Assembly (NCBI GenBank): GCA_015183035.1
Contig: JACZZP010000009.1
Span: 1,240,001 to 1,304,000, forward strand
Length of the DNA: 64,000 nt
Reading direction: 5' to 3'
Origin: Meloidogyne chitwoodi
Taxonomy: Eukaryota; Nematoda; Chromadorea; Rhabditida; Meloidogynidae
Positions within the stretch are counted from its first letter, which is position 1. Each line of letters starts with the position of its first letter. Position numbers and translations under genes: made by a program. This document shows positions 24,748 through 36,277 of the stretch, in pieces. The notes beneath the pieces were generated by a model, which made no database searches, was not told the origin of the DNA, and was given only the letters and a program-made list of their open reading frames with translations.

Positions 24748-25229
24748 TTAAAGAGACAAAGCTTCTGCAATATAAATAGAAACTAACGCATCCTCCATCT
24801 TGCTTGGGCCTTTAAGCAATTTATCCTTTATCCAAAAATTCATAGATGCACTGACCCCATTGAGTTGAAATGCTTTCATTTCAAGACCATCTGCAACTAT
24901 AAAATAACTTTAATAAACAAATAATTATCACCGTTTGTTTTTGCATCTTCAGTCACTGTATAAATTTTATAACCTTCAGGAACTTTAACTTCTTTGTTCA
25001 AAAGAATATGGCCACGAAATGAAGTTGCCCTCATATTTTCATGATAAAGATTTTCTCTGTTGAAGAAGCTAGATACTTGCGCAGGGCCTATAAAATCGAG
25101 AAGAAAAGGAAGCGAATGCAGATCATTCACTTCGGAATTTTGAGAACTGTTTCGTTGATTTAGTTCATTTGTCATTAATTCGTAGTCAGAAATTATTGCA
25201 ACATGAGAATTTAATTTACTACTTTGCAT
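24748..25229 (-). CDS. rnh-2C: Ribonuclease H2 subunit C
   Basis: This is the non-catalytic subunit of the nuclear RNase H2 complex, which removes ribonucleotides from DNA and cuts RNA-DNA hybrids. Two exons are present: 24932-25229 and 24748-24899. Family marks are LHSLPFLLDFIGPAQVSSFF near residue 40, RATSFRGHILLNKEVKVPEG near residues 70-90 (human FRGRCLRGEEVAVP) and the C-terminal block FWIKDKLLKGPSKMEDA. The predicted length of about 150 residues matches the human 164. ATG 25229 follows an ATAATTTAG acceptor by two bases, a probable trans-splice site. The symbol is by function, and the gene is called from remembered family motifs. Confidence 0.85.
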
Positions 25230-25341
25230 TGCTAAATTATAGATTCATTCAAATATTTAAGTTTAAACGACGTACAGTTCGTATGTATATTTAAAATATA
25301 AAATATTTTAACAAAATATGAAAAACAACATCAATTAAATT

Positions 25342-26790
25342 TTAAAGCAACAATTTATTAATGTTATAATAACCAATTCCAACACATGTTAGCAAACATT
25401 TATCCTCACTTCCAGTAAGACTTCTTCTTTCCTCACTTAACTCTTTTTTTTCTATCTTCCACAATTCATCTAATTTGAAAGTATGATTAAAAAATAAGCG
25501 TAAATTGCGCATAGTGTGAACACTAAAAATTCTTAAATTATTATAATAAAAATAAATACAACCAATGAAACGTCAAAGGACCAAACAAAAACTTAGAAAT
25601 ATCTTTATCACAAAGTGTCATTAATGTAGCAGCACAAGCTTGAACAGAGGAATCAGTACAACCACCCTTTAAAAACTTAAAATTTAAACTCAAAATTAAA
25701 ATAGTTAAACCTTATAAATTTCGTTTAATAAGTTTTTTGCCGCTTTTTCACCTATCTCCTCTGGAATTAATTGAATTTTCTGCGAATCTCTAGGATTGGA
25801 CATTGCTTCACCAAAATAGAAAACGCCTTCTGTAGTCTCCGAAGTTATGAAAATTCCGAAACCAGGAGACCTATTTATATTGTAACTATTTATTTTAGAT
25901 TTAGAAAAATATTTACATCCCGCCCTGTGGTCCTTTTCTCTGATCAATTGTTATGTAAGCATTAGCAATATAACCATGTAACATTTTCTTCGCACCTTCA
26001 ATCTGTTTTAATTGAAAACAAGATTTTATTAAATTAAAAAACCATTCGTGAAGCAATTGAAGGAGAAACTTTACAAACATAAGCAAGACCTCGAACTTTA
26101 CATACTTTTCCAGGTTTAACAAGTTGAATAGATCTCAAATTCTTCTTTACTGGACTTACAAACGTTACAGACCCACCTCCATCTGGTAGAAAACCTCTGT
26201 TATTTATCTATAATTTAAATATTAAATTTATATATTAAAATATAAAACCTTTATGTGAAGATCACCATCAGACAGTATAAAACGAGAAAATACAGGTAGC
26301 CATGTATTATTTATCGCATCAACACTTAACTCTTCTGGTACGTTTGTTAGTCCTTTAAGTGTAGCATTTATAGGAATTTTACAAAATGGTGCAAGCAAAA
26401 TAATGGGTTCTAAGAAATAGCTTATACAACGTTCACTTCCACATTGAAATTCAAAATTCCCTCCTAACAATGTTCCTGGCGAAAAGTCAACCTGAGTACC
26501 TAAATCTCTTTATTAATACATATGTAACTTTGCAAAAGTTGCCTGATTTGTTTATATCAACTTTTGTCCCATTTGTAAGCGTATCAATAAGAGATAAACA
26601 CTTGTACTCAAAATCTATATTTTATTATTTTTAATTAACAGAAACATATTTAAATACCTTTGATACCAGGAGAATCATCGTATGGTCGAATTTGCCTTAT
26701 AGATATTTTCCGTCCACTTAAAGTAGAAAAAACCAGATATTGACGGAAGAAATTGCAACCCTCCAAAACGATTGTTTCCAATTCTTTCAT
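25342..26790 (-). CDS. rcl1: RCL1, RNA 3'-terminal phosphate cyclase-like protein
   Basis: RCL1 works in the nucleolus in 18S rRNA processing with the U3/BMS1 complex. It is related to RNA cyclases but is not itself a cyclase. The start at 26790 gives MKELETIVLEGCNFFRQYLV, followed by STLSGRKISIRQIRPYDDSP, matching the conserved RCL1 N-terminus. Other marks are GTLLGGNFEFQC, NNRGFLPDGGGSVTF, SPGFGIFITSETTEGVF, LIPEEIGEKAAKNLLNEIY, GGCTDSSVQACAA and the end TCVGIGYYNINKLLL. Length (about 370 residues) fits. Many short exons are present. It lies between TFIIA-L and RNase H2C on the same strand, with gaps of about 184 and 113 bp. Confidence 0.95.
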
Positions 26791-26973
26791 TAAATGAGTT
26801 ATGTAAAAACAAAAGATATTTAAATATTAATACCATAATAGAAAAAGGTAAGAATATTGAATAATAGAATAACAAGTAAATGATTCAACAAAATAGAGAA
26901 AGTTTTATCAAAAGATAATGTTTTTTTTGAATATCAGAGATCTTAAGAAATAAGTTTTATAACGATCCAATAT

Positions 26974-27866
26974 CTACCATTCTGCTTCCCCATTACATCG
27001 TCGAAAACAAAACTCATTCCCATAAATGTTCATAATCTTAAATTAACAAATTATTCGGCATTTAAATTAATTATTCAAACAATACTCACTCCTTCTTTTA
27101 AATGAAACTTCCACATCTTTCGAGTTCGAACAATCTGAAAATTTATTTAAAAGTAAAAGCTATATTTTCTTACTTTATCGAATTGACAAAGGACTATCTA
27201 AAAAATAATTTAAATAAAAAATGAAAGAAAATAACATTATCAGTCTCGAAGACTGTTTCAACGTTCTCATCATCACCATCATCATCCGAATTTAGAGGCG
27301 GTTCCTCCTCGTCCGAACATTTGACCACATCGGCTTCTTTAACAGATTCCTTGCAATCAGTTGACTCCACATCATCCTCTTCCGAAGAGCTAAAAAGTAT
27401 TTTTATACAATAATAAACTGGATATTTGATAAAACCTGTCAGTCATAGTTGGTCCACCGCCATCCAACTGTGAAACCTCAGTTCCAGTCTGACTCTAAAT
27501 TTTTATAAATTAACTGAAAAATAAATCGAACAATATTAAGATTCCTAAAATTCTCACTTTAGATTCCGAACCATCGCACACAAACCATTCTGCCAAGGTA
27601 AATTTAAAATATAATTTTTAAATAAAGTACCATGTGTAGAGCGAAGCCGTTCCTCCCAGGACTGTCAAAAATTATATACATACATACACAGGTTTATAAG
27701 TCTACCTTTTTCAGATGACGCAATATTTCAATATCAACTCCATCATCCAAAAAAACAGGTCGCACTTGATTAATTACATCACTTATCACACCATCATACA
27801 ATTCCACCTTTAATACAAAATATTTTAAAAGTACTTAAAAAGACATACTATTCCATATTCCTCCAT
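26974..27866 (-). CDS. TFIIA large subunit (alpha/beta), compact form
   Basis: TFIIA stabilises TBP on promoters. Both conserved ends are clear. The N-terminal four-helix segment reads ELYDGVISDVINQVRPVFLD (27720-27866 region) and continues ILRHLKKSWEERL. The acidic stretch and C-terminal beta-barrel read EEPPLNSDDDGDDENVETVF and KMWKFHLKEGVMNIYGNEF, ending GEAEW at stop 26974, the family's usual terminus. The protein is only about 180 residues, half the human length, because the long Gln-rich linker is missing. A taspase-like site, QLDGGGP, lies where human has QVDGTGD, but the third residue after the cut is Pro rather than Asp. Nine or so very small exons are present. It sits about 105 bp after the F-box gene in the run. 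Confidence 0.93.
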
Positions 27867-27971
27867 AATTTTAAAAAGTTTTCTATAAACAAAAATACAT
27901 AAAAATAAACAAAGATAAAATAGAATAAACTAATGACAAGAACATCGACAATAAAAAAATAAGAAAATTAA

Positions 27972-29717
27972 TCAAAAATCAAGTTTATATATTAAATTTT
28001 TAAAGATCACATATTTAAATAACCAAATACTATTCTTATAATTAGAAAGATGTGTATTGGCGAAAAGATGATTTTGTTGAGCTTCCTCGACTATCTAAGA
28101 AATAAATAATAAAAATATATATAGTTAATTTAAATAAAAATTTAAATGATTTAAACTAAACATACTTTTCCATATCGCCGAGCAAATTCTGGAGTAATTC
28201 GGCACTGTGCAATGCCAAAAAAGTTTCTTGATATATTTGGATAAACTGATAACGAATTTGCAAAATGTAAAAATGCTTCATCATCGATAAGAAAAAGATC
28301 GTCCCGTAGTTGGTGATGACGTGCGAAAGCACTACCAAAATAGAAAACCTCGGCCCTAAAAAATATTTAATTATTAAAGGAAATGGGAGGTTTTGATATT
28401 TTTGATAGCTTAGAGAAATAAATTTGTCCTATAAAATTAGTAGGTCCAATCGACACTTGATTTAATTTAAACAAAAATTGGTGAGTCAAAAATAAATTAG
28501 TGAGCCCAATTAAAATTTTCCTTTGTGATGAGACATTCAAAATCTAGAACCCGACAACTAAATCTTGGTTAGTGCGTCAAATTAAAGCAAAAACATTTTT
28601 TTATGCTCAAGACTAAACAGAAAAACAAAGGACCGTTAGTGATAAATCTTCGTTGGACACATAAATAAATGATTTTGAGGTATTTAATCTTAAAATTTAA
28701 AAATTACATTTTGATTGAACGTTTATCAAGAAGTTGCTTGCTGACATGTTCAGGTAAGCAATTTGTAGATCTTTCAATAAAATATTCTTTTGAAATAAGA
28801 AAGTTCAAAAGATTATGAAAATATCCAGATCTTATGTGACGAAAACTACAAGCTTAAATGAATTTTTTAAATATATATAAAATCGAAAGCGTACAATGAA
28901 TATAAACGGCATCCAAATTATTAAAAGGTCCATTCAAATATTCAAAGAACTTCTCAACAAATAAATCCGTAAAAGTGAATGATTGAAAAACAAGACGCTT
29001 GACATAGCCATTATGTAACATTTTTTTAAGACGCTCATAAAACCCAAGAGGAGGGGTAAAGAGTTTTCGAGTATAATGTCCTCCGCGATGGAAAATATTG
29101 AAACGTTCATTTTCTATATTAGAAGTTAATTAAATATTCTCTTATTAAAACAAATAAAATTAGAAAATGCTTACTTCTACAAAATAAATGATGCACTGGA
29201 TCTGGTGCAGTGAAATTCATATTATCAGAAACACAAGGGAGAACCTCACCACATGGAAATCTGAAGGTCTTTACATTGAACTCATTCTGCATTTTAGACG
29301 CATTTTTATATTCAATTTCGTCAATATCTCTGTAGAAGCAAAATACTTAATATTAGCAAGAAAATCTTAGTTAATAAATACCTGTCATAAAAATATTTGC
29401 GATGACAAAATACTCTCTTGAAGTGCGAATAATAAATTGTAATTGTGTATTCATGATTTGAAGAAAGTATCAAAGCGTCAATAGATCTCTTAGGTAGCTG
29501 CTTATCGGCAAAATCAACTAGTTGTTTCCAGCCTCTACATACGAGCTTACAATTTTCTATACAATCGCGTGTTAAAAAAGTAAATATCTTTATGGCAGCA
29601 TTAATGGGAATTATTACATGACCTTCCTAAAGTTTTGTAACAAAATTTTATTAGATAAAATTATTAAAAACATACATCTTGTAAGTAGGTAACTGCAAGA
29701 CTTTCAATTTTATTCAT
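27972..29717 (-). CDS. F-box-like protein, nematode type
   Basis: The start at 29717 reads MNKIESLAVTYLQD. An F-box-like motif follows (VIIPINAAIKIFTFL, then LVCRGWKQLVDFADK; residues about 18-60). Such motifs usually bind SKP1 in an E3 ubiquitin ligase. The rest has FRFPCGEVLPC, GFYERLKKMLHNGYVKRLVF, FEYLNGPFNNLDAVYIHC and ARHHQLRDDLFLIDDEAFLH, a leucine-spaced layout like that of divergent nematode F-box proteins with degenerate C-terminal repeats. The last exon ends at stop 27972. It opens the closely spaced minus-strand run, and HSPA13 diverges from it with only 386 bp between the starts. The F-box call rests on motif reading, so confidence is moderate; the gene itself is well supported. 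Confidence 0.7.
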
Positions 29718-30103
29718 CTTGTGGCCTTAATTCGTTATTAATAATTATGTATTACCTCAAATTTTAAAATTTATAAGCAATAAATTTTTGGAATGGATAA
29801 AAAATAAAGAATTGATAAGAGTACAACACTTTCAGCCCGTTGACGCACGCGCGAGAACTAGCTAATCTTTTTCCCTTTTACATTATGCCAAATTTTGAAT
29901 TTATTTTTCTTATTCGCGTAATATCTTGTGCGCCTGACTTCATAAAAGAAAATAAAAAAAGCCAGTAAAGAGAAAAGTTATAAAATGGTCAAAAGCAAGA
30001 AAATATACAAATTCCTATGATGTAAAACATGATGTTCCATTATATATTTTATTAATTGTATTTTAATTAGAGATTTTATTTGTTGATAATTTTTATTTTC
30101 TCA
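29718..30103. promoter_or_regulatory. Shared 5' region between the F-box gene and HSPA13
   Basis: The starts of the two divergent genes are 386 bp apart. The region has a less A/T-rich core at about 29830-29935 with GTTGACGCACGCGCGAGAAC, unusual for this genome. A bidirectional promoter is inferred; I see no defined heat-shock element. Confidence 0.5.
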
Positions 30104-32712
30104 ATGTCAACAACCTTTACTTTAATTGGTAATTTTTTATATACTTATAGTGATAGAAGTAAGCTATTTAGGTATATCAGCGATAACAGTTACTTTTATT
30201 GGATATTATGTACAAAAATATGGTCCACCTCCGCCACCGAAAATTGCAGGCGTGGATTTAGGTACAACATATTCTTCCATAGCAGTTTTTCTACCAGCCA
30301 CAGGGAAGACTATTGTTCTGGAGGATAGTTTGGGCAAAAATAGCGTTCCTAGCATTGTTGGTTTTTTGTAAGTTTTTTTAATGATTATTATTTTGAATTA
30401 CTGCTGAAGTGTTGTGGTGGGATTTGTGTCTCACATTTTTCATCTCCACAAAATTTCTCTTAATTTTCTTCTAAAAACAAAAGCAATCAAAATGATTATA
30501 GCAAGGGAAATTTATGGGGCAAAGATAGTTTTTCGATTTTCAATTAATTTTATCTTGAATTATAGTTCTTAATTCATTTTTGAGCACTTTTTAGCGTTTT
30601 TAGCCTCTCCGCATTTTTTAAACTTTGAAAATAGTTTTTGTCGTCTGTGTTCGAAAGTCTTACCTTGAAATTTGTTTTTTTTGTAATTTTAGAGGTAATG
30701 GCGATTTTGTTGTTGGAACAAAAGCGGTCGAGCAACAAGAAACAAATCCCACTAACACAATTTACGACGCTAAAAGATTTATCGGCAAACGTTTTAAAGA
30801 AGATGATCCACAATTTCAGGTAATTTCATATGAATATACTTTTTATTTAATTAGCATAGTTGGACAGGAATCGTTATCCATTTACGATAAAATTGGATGG
30901 TGACGGGTTTGCTGTTTTTGAAGTTGAAGAAAAGGGTGCTAAACGGTTAGAATTAAATTTATTTTAATAAAAATTATTTGTATTTAGTTTAATTAGACCT
31001 GAGGAAATTGGCTCAATTATTATTGCCTATCTTCGAAAAATGGTAGCTGATTTTTATGGTTCTAGAATTAAAGAAGTTGTAATCTCTGTTCCTACTGAAT
31101 TTGACGAAATGCAAAGAAATTATACTTCTCGAACTGTAAATCTTGCTGGAATGAACGTACGACGTGTTATAAGTGAACCAACTGCCGCGGCATTAGCCTA
31201 TGGACTTCACGAGAAAAAGGGTGTAGAATATATTGTTGTGGTTGATATTGGTATAATCTTTTAATTAGTTTAAATTAAACTTTTCTATAGTTGAGTGGGT
31301 TATGTTTTCATTTGGTTTTGTCTCCACAGTCCAAACCCAAAGTTGATCTTATCAATTAAAACTTTGGGCATTTCAACGTGGATAAATTAATTTGTCCTTT
31401 GAAAATGTCAAATTCATTGTATTTAGTAAATTTGGCAGAAGTAGACGAAACATTTTTCACTAAAATTATAATTAGTCGTTTGACGAATAAAAATATTATA
31501 AAAATTAATAACATTTTTTAGGTGGTGGGACTATGGATGTTTCAGTTCTTTGGCTCAACAATGCGGTTATTTTTTTCAAAATTCAAACAAAATTTTTCAG
31601 GTTTTTGTTACCCAAGCTATGGCTGGAAATAATCGTCTTGGAGGTCAAGACTTTAACGAACGGATTTACAGTTTGCTTTTAAAGGTATAAAAGATTTTTT
31701 GTATAATATCTATCATGATTAATCTGTTTTTCAGAGAATAAAACAACAAACTTCTAAGGATTTAACAAAAAGAGAAGACCTCCAACAATTGAGGTATTTT
31801 TAAATTATATTTTTAATAATAAAAATTAAGACTTGCGATTGAAGAAGCAAAGTTGCATCTTACAAATCTGCCTGAGACTTTGATTAATTTAAATTTCCGG
31901 TCTATTGGAAAATTTGAATACTTGGTTAACATCGATTTTGGTACTTGTTTGGTTTGTATCCCATAAATTTTTTTAAGAATGTAAATATGATAGCTCATTC
32001 GAAGGAGCTCGTCGAGATGAATCAAAATTAACGAATTTAATTGACTTTTAACAAAATTATAATCAATTAAAACTATGCAACTATTTAACAGCCTCAGTTG
32101 ATCTACATTCTATCGTTCGTAACCTTTTTCATTAAAACCAAATTTATTGATTTTGATATCATTAGACTCAGTTTGAGGAGCTTTTTCGAATGAGCTATCA
32201 TATTTAAAAAAATTTGTGGGTACAAACCGAACAAGTACCTCGATTTTTTGTTTTTCCTATATGAAATAATTTTTCTATTATAGTTAACTCGTAGAGAATT
32301 TGAAGATATTAATAGCGATTTGTTTGCGAGTATTGTCGAACCGATTAAAGCTGCTTTGTCAGATTGTCAACTTGGACCAAATGATGTCGATGAAATTGTT
32401 TTAGTTGGTGGTTCAACCAGAATTCCAAAAATTCGTCAACTAGTTGGACAGTTTTTCAAGTAATTATTAACAATATAATAAAAGTTTTTTGTTTTTAGTA
32501 AAGTGCCAAATTATGGAGTCTTTCCTGAATTAGCGGTCGTTATTGGAGTTGCTATTCAAGCTGGAGTTGTAATTAATGGTTGGCCTTTACAGGTATTTTA
32601 TAGAAAAAATTAATTTTATTATATATTTTATGTGGCTGCAATGGAACTTCCATTTGCAAAACAGAAAAGGCATATTTATCGATCTATGGAAGAATCAAAA
32701 ATTGTTAACTAA
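30104..32712 (+). CDS. hspa13: HSPA13/STCH, ER-associated Hsp70-like ATPase
   Basis: This Hsp70 relative keeps only the ATPase domain plus an N-terminal membrane/signal segment and lies in the microsomal compartment. Exons are 30104-30128, 30151-30367, 30693-30819, 30860-30945, 30988-31250, 31522-31565, 31601-31683, 31734-31793, 31831-31924, 32284-32459, 32499-32592 and probably 32632-32712. Marks are [20 protein letters not shown] (phosphate loop), [73 protein letters not shown] and [16 protein letters not shown]. There is no peptide-binding domain, as in STCH. Intron 1 would be only 22 nt. The last intron lacks a normal AG: the homologous tail ([14 protein letters not shown]) follows TTTTAT. 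The intron after exon 9 holds a MITE. Confidence 0.93.
31940..32239. mobile_element. Inverted-repeat MITE in an HSPA13 intron
   Basis: Arms of about 80 bp (31940-32020, starting GGTACTTGTTTGGTTTGTA; inverse at about 32166-32239) are flanked by the 8-bp direct repeat TCGATTTT (31932-31939 and 32240-32247). The arms carry the motif TGATAGCTCATTCGAA. A related core occurs in the element at 59576-59838. Confidence 0.82.
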
Positions 32713-32915
32713 ATTTTTATATATTTCTTCAGGTATTAACAATTGGGCTTTTTAATCTCCTGTTATTATTAAGGTTGTATTAAAAAAGGGTGAGACTGCA
32801 TAAATTCTTTATCTTTAGTTCCTTCGTGACACAAATTTTCTAAAAAAATGTTTTAGGATTCCCTTAGATATGACCTTATTCTTTTATATTATAATATTAA
32901 CAAGTAGCTGTAATT

Positions 32916-33476
32916 GGTAATTTCAAGGTTTAGGGCCCATTTTTACATTCTTTTCATTTTCATTTTTTCCCCAAACTTTTCCTGTTTTTTTTCTGGAGTA
33001 ACAATTAAAAAGGATTAATTTTTATTCATGTTTGCAAGGATAAATTATTGAAACTTGGTGCCAAAAATTATAAAATACAATTGAAACACACAGGTTCATT
33101 TTCCATAAAAAAAGTCCAAGCTCCTCAAGCCCAAATGTCAAAATCGTTGTCTTTCAAACGTAGTTTTTCATGTAGATTAGAAAATTTGAAATTTTTAAGT
33201 TGTTCCGTAAAACATTGAAAAATACGAAGAAACACGTTTATTTTAATTTAAAATATAATAAATCACTTAAAATATTTTTTTAGATGGTGTTTTGGTCTGA
33301 TGGTGATTTGGGAAGATGGTGAGTTGTCGGATTGTGAGTTGTCTGGACTGTATATTGGAAGATTGTGAGTTGCCCCTTACCCCATGTTATATACCAAAAT
33401 AAATCCTTTCTTACTTGCTCAAAGCAAGAAAATAGGGAAAAAGGTAAAAAATGGGCCCCTAAACCTTGGAATTACC
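32916..33476. mobile_element. Inverted-repeat transposon relic downstream of HSPA13
   Basis: The left end, GGTAATTTCAAGGTTTAGGG (about 32 bp in all, including GGGCCCATTTTT), is repeated inverted at 33446-33476. Near-identical 8-bp repeats CTGTAATT and CTATAATT flank it. The interior has no coding potential. It holds short GATTGTGAGTTG/GATGGTGAGTTG repeats at about 33300-33375. Confidence 0.7.
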
Positions 33477-33709
33477 CTATAATTTAAGCTTATTTCTTTT
33501 TTATTGTTCCTTTAATTTAATTTTTTTTTTATTTATTTTGTGTTCTTCGGTTCATATGTATACCTATGTGATAATTTAAAAGGAAATAAATTGTTGAGAA
33601 TAAACTTTATCTTTGAGGAAATGTTAGAAGTGAACAATTATGAATCAATTGTTCACTCTTTGGTGTAAATAGTGGGTTTAAACATTAGTTCCAATTTTTA
33701 AATTAAGAA

Positions 33710-36110
33710 ATGCTTAAAGAAATTTTTAATTATCCATTTAATTTATTTTTTATAATTTTATGTTTAATATTTTTTATTTTTGGCGTTATATTGGTAATAA
33801 GTATAAATATTATTTCAAGTAAATTGAGTTGTTTAGGAATATCAAAACACTGAGTTGTATTATAAATTGATGAATGAACACCCTGATACGTTTAAATCAA
33901 TGGTAAAATATCCAAAATTTAAACATTAATTGAATGAAAATAAATTTAATTTAAAGTATGATGTAGACGTTTATATTAATGGAATGACTGAATTATGTTC
34001 AATCCAACGAAAAATGATGACTTATTGGCTTGAGACAGTGAATTATTCTTATAAATTTGTACGTATATTATTCTGTTCAGTTGCCTGATGAACAAAGTTT
34101 GAACAATTGGCAATTTTCATCAGAAAAGTATGAAAAAAAACCAGAACAATTACCCTATCTTTTTGAAGGGGATTTGGTAATTACTGCAGAACAGCTTAAA
34201 TCACTTGTCAAGTCATAATTTTGGGAAACATTTTTATTGATTATATTTTAATTTTTATAGAGATTACCGTTCACAATTATCTAAAATGGAATATTGTAAA
34301 ATTAATAATTGTCCAACTTCAAGCGAAAAATATGACTTGGATCTAACTTCATATTTTAATAAGAGAAATAAACGAATTTTGATGTCAAATTTGAACCGTC
34401 GTTGGGAAAAATTTCCAATTCCTTTTGTTATTCAAAGAGGCGTTAATCGCTCTGCTGTTCTTTTAGGAATAAAAAATTGGGAAAAAACAACTTGCCTAAC
34501 ATTTACGGAAAAAGATCATTTGCCTTCTGATTCTTCTGGTTTACGTTTTGTTTTTGGATCAGGGTAATTTGTTTTGTTTGTGATATTTTAAATAATTCAG
34601 TTGTTTTTCTAATGTTGGGATGGTAAAAGGTCGCAATCAACAAATTGGTATTGGAAAATATTGTGATAACCCTTTTGTGGTTAGCCATGAAATAGGTTAA
34701 ATTACTTTTTTGAATTGATATTTTTTTATTAATAATTAAGCACATGCTCTTGGTTTTTTCCATGAGCAATCTCGTTGGGATCGTGATTTATTTATTCAAA
34801 TCCAATTTAATAATATATTACCTGGTTTTTTAAACCAATTCATTAAATTTTCTGCCTCTTTGATGACTACATTTGGCATTCAAGTGAAAAAAGAAATATG
34901 AAAGTTATTTTTATTATTTTTAGTATGATTTGAACTCTGTTATGCATTATGATGCCTTTGTAGATTTATTTAATAATAATAATTTAAATTAAAATATTGA
35001 GGGATTTGCCCGGGAAGGAATGCCTACTATACTCACTAAGGATCAAAACTATCAAGCAACAATAGGCCAACGTTTTCGGTTGTCATTTGATGATGTTAAA
35101 AAAATGAATTTTGCTTATTGCAATGGTAATAATAAATTAAAAATATTGTTATTGGTTTTATATATTTTTTAGCAAGTTGCTCTTATCAACTTCCCTGCCT
35201 TTATTCTGGTTACACAGACCCTAAAAATTGTTCAAATTGTCGATGTCCTGAGGGTTTGACCGGTATTTTGTGCAGTAAAGTTAAAAAAACAAAAACTTAT
35301 TGTGGTGAACAACTTATTCTTAAAAGCGATGAAACAAATAAAACATTACAATATAAGGGTGTTGGTGAATGCAACTTTTTGATAAAAGTAAAATAATATT
35401 TTTTTACAAAATTCATTTATTTTATTAAGGCAAATAAAAATTCACGCATTTGTTTTTCAATTGATATTATTAACTTTAGAGAGTCTACTCCATGTCTGCC
35501 TAATTCTTTTGTAATTCCTATAAAAATTATTTTAATTTTTCAATGAATTTGAGGTAGAAATTCGCTATCAAAATTCTCTAGGAAGAGGTGGTTCATTGTA
35601 AGTTTATAGGATAGGCGTAATACATTTTGGTAATAGGAGTGTTTATATTCCTCCTTTTTTCCTTTAAGCAAGCATTATCCTAAAAATTAAATATAAACGA
35701 ATATTAAAAAAGATTATAAAAATCATGAGGATATCAGGGAAAAAAGTCCGGGTACCGCGCCCGGCTTTTTGAAAAGTTCGCTCTCTAGTAAATAGTACTA
35801 GCATAAATCCACTGTAATATAAGTAATAACAAATTGACTAAATAACTACTTTCTATCTGCCATTCTCATTTTGAACACCCAAGAGTTAAAAATGACGATT
35901 GATGCTTCCTTAAGAGAAAAAAGGAGGAAAATAAAGAAGGGAGAATATAAACACTACTATTACCTAAATTCTTATTTTTAAATTATCAGATTTTGTATGG
36001 ATTCACAGCGAAAGGGTTTTATTAGTGAAGGAGCTGAAGCACTTGTTCTCTTCCGGTCTAATTTCTACAAAAATCAATTTTCGTTGAGTTATAGAGCTTG
36101 TAAGCCGTAA
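33710..36110 (+). CDS. Astacin metalloprotease with EGF and CUB domains (NAS type)
   Basis: This is a zinc endopeptidase with an N-terminal hydrophobic segment ([18 protein letters not shown]; signal peptide or anchor), a propeptide, and a catalytic domain starting near [19 protein letters not shown]. The zinc site is [19 protein letters not shown], the full astacin signature, rebuilt across the intron at about 34699-34740. The Met-turn is [17 protein letters not shown], rebuilt by removing the intron at about 34963-35004. An EGF-like module follows ([24 protein letters not shown]), then a CUB-like domain ([11 protein letters not shown] to LSYRACKP, stop 36110). Cysteines pair as expected. 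The second intron fits as GTAATAAG..TTGTTTAG. Nematode astacins digest proteins or process cuticle collagen; which applies here is not visible. The last intron contains a MITE. Confidence 0.94.
35629..35964. mobile_element. Inverted-repeat MITE in the last astacin intron
   Basis: Ends GGTAATAGGAGTGTTTATAT and, inverted, GGTAATAGTAGTGTTTATAT enclose 336 bp. The flanks TACATTTT and TAAATTCT agree at six of eight positions, a worn target duplication. The interior contains a GC-rich patch (CCGGGTACCGCGCCCGGC). Confidence 0.68.
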
Positions 36111-36277
36111 AATTGACGTCAGGTAGTATCATATACCGAAATATTCTAAACACTCATACTGTATGAATTTATTGTCTCTTTGGACATTATGTCTTATTAG
36201 CTTTTAATTTTTACTACTATATTAAAAAATATTTGTGACATCGTGAAAATGTGTCAAAAATTTGAAAATCTCTACAT

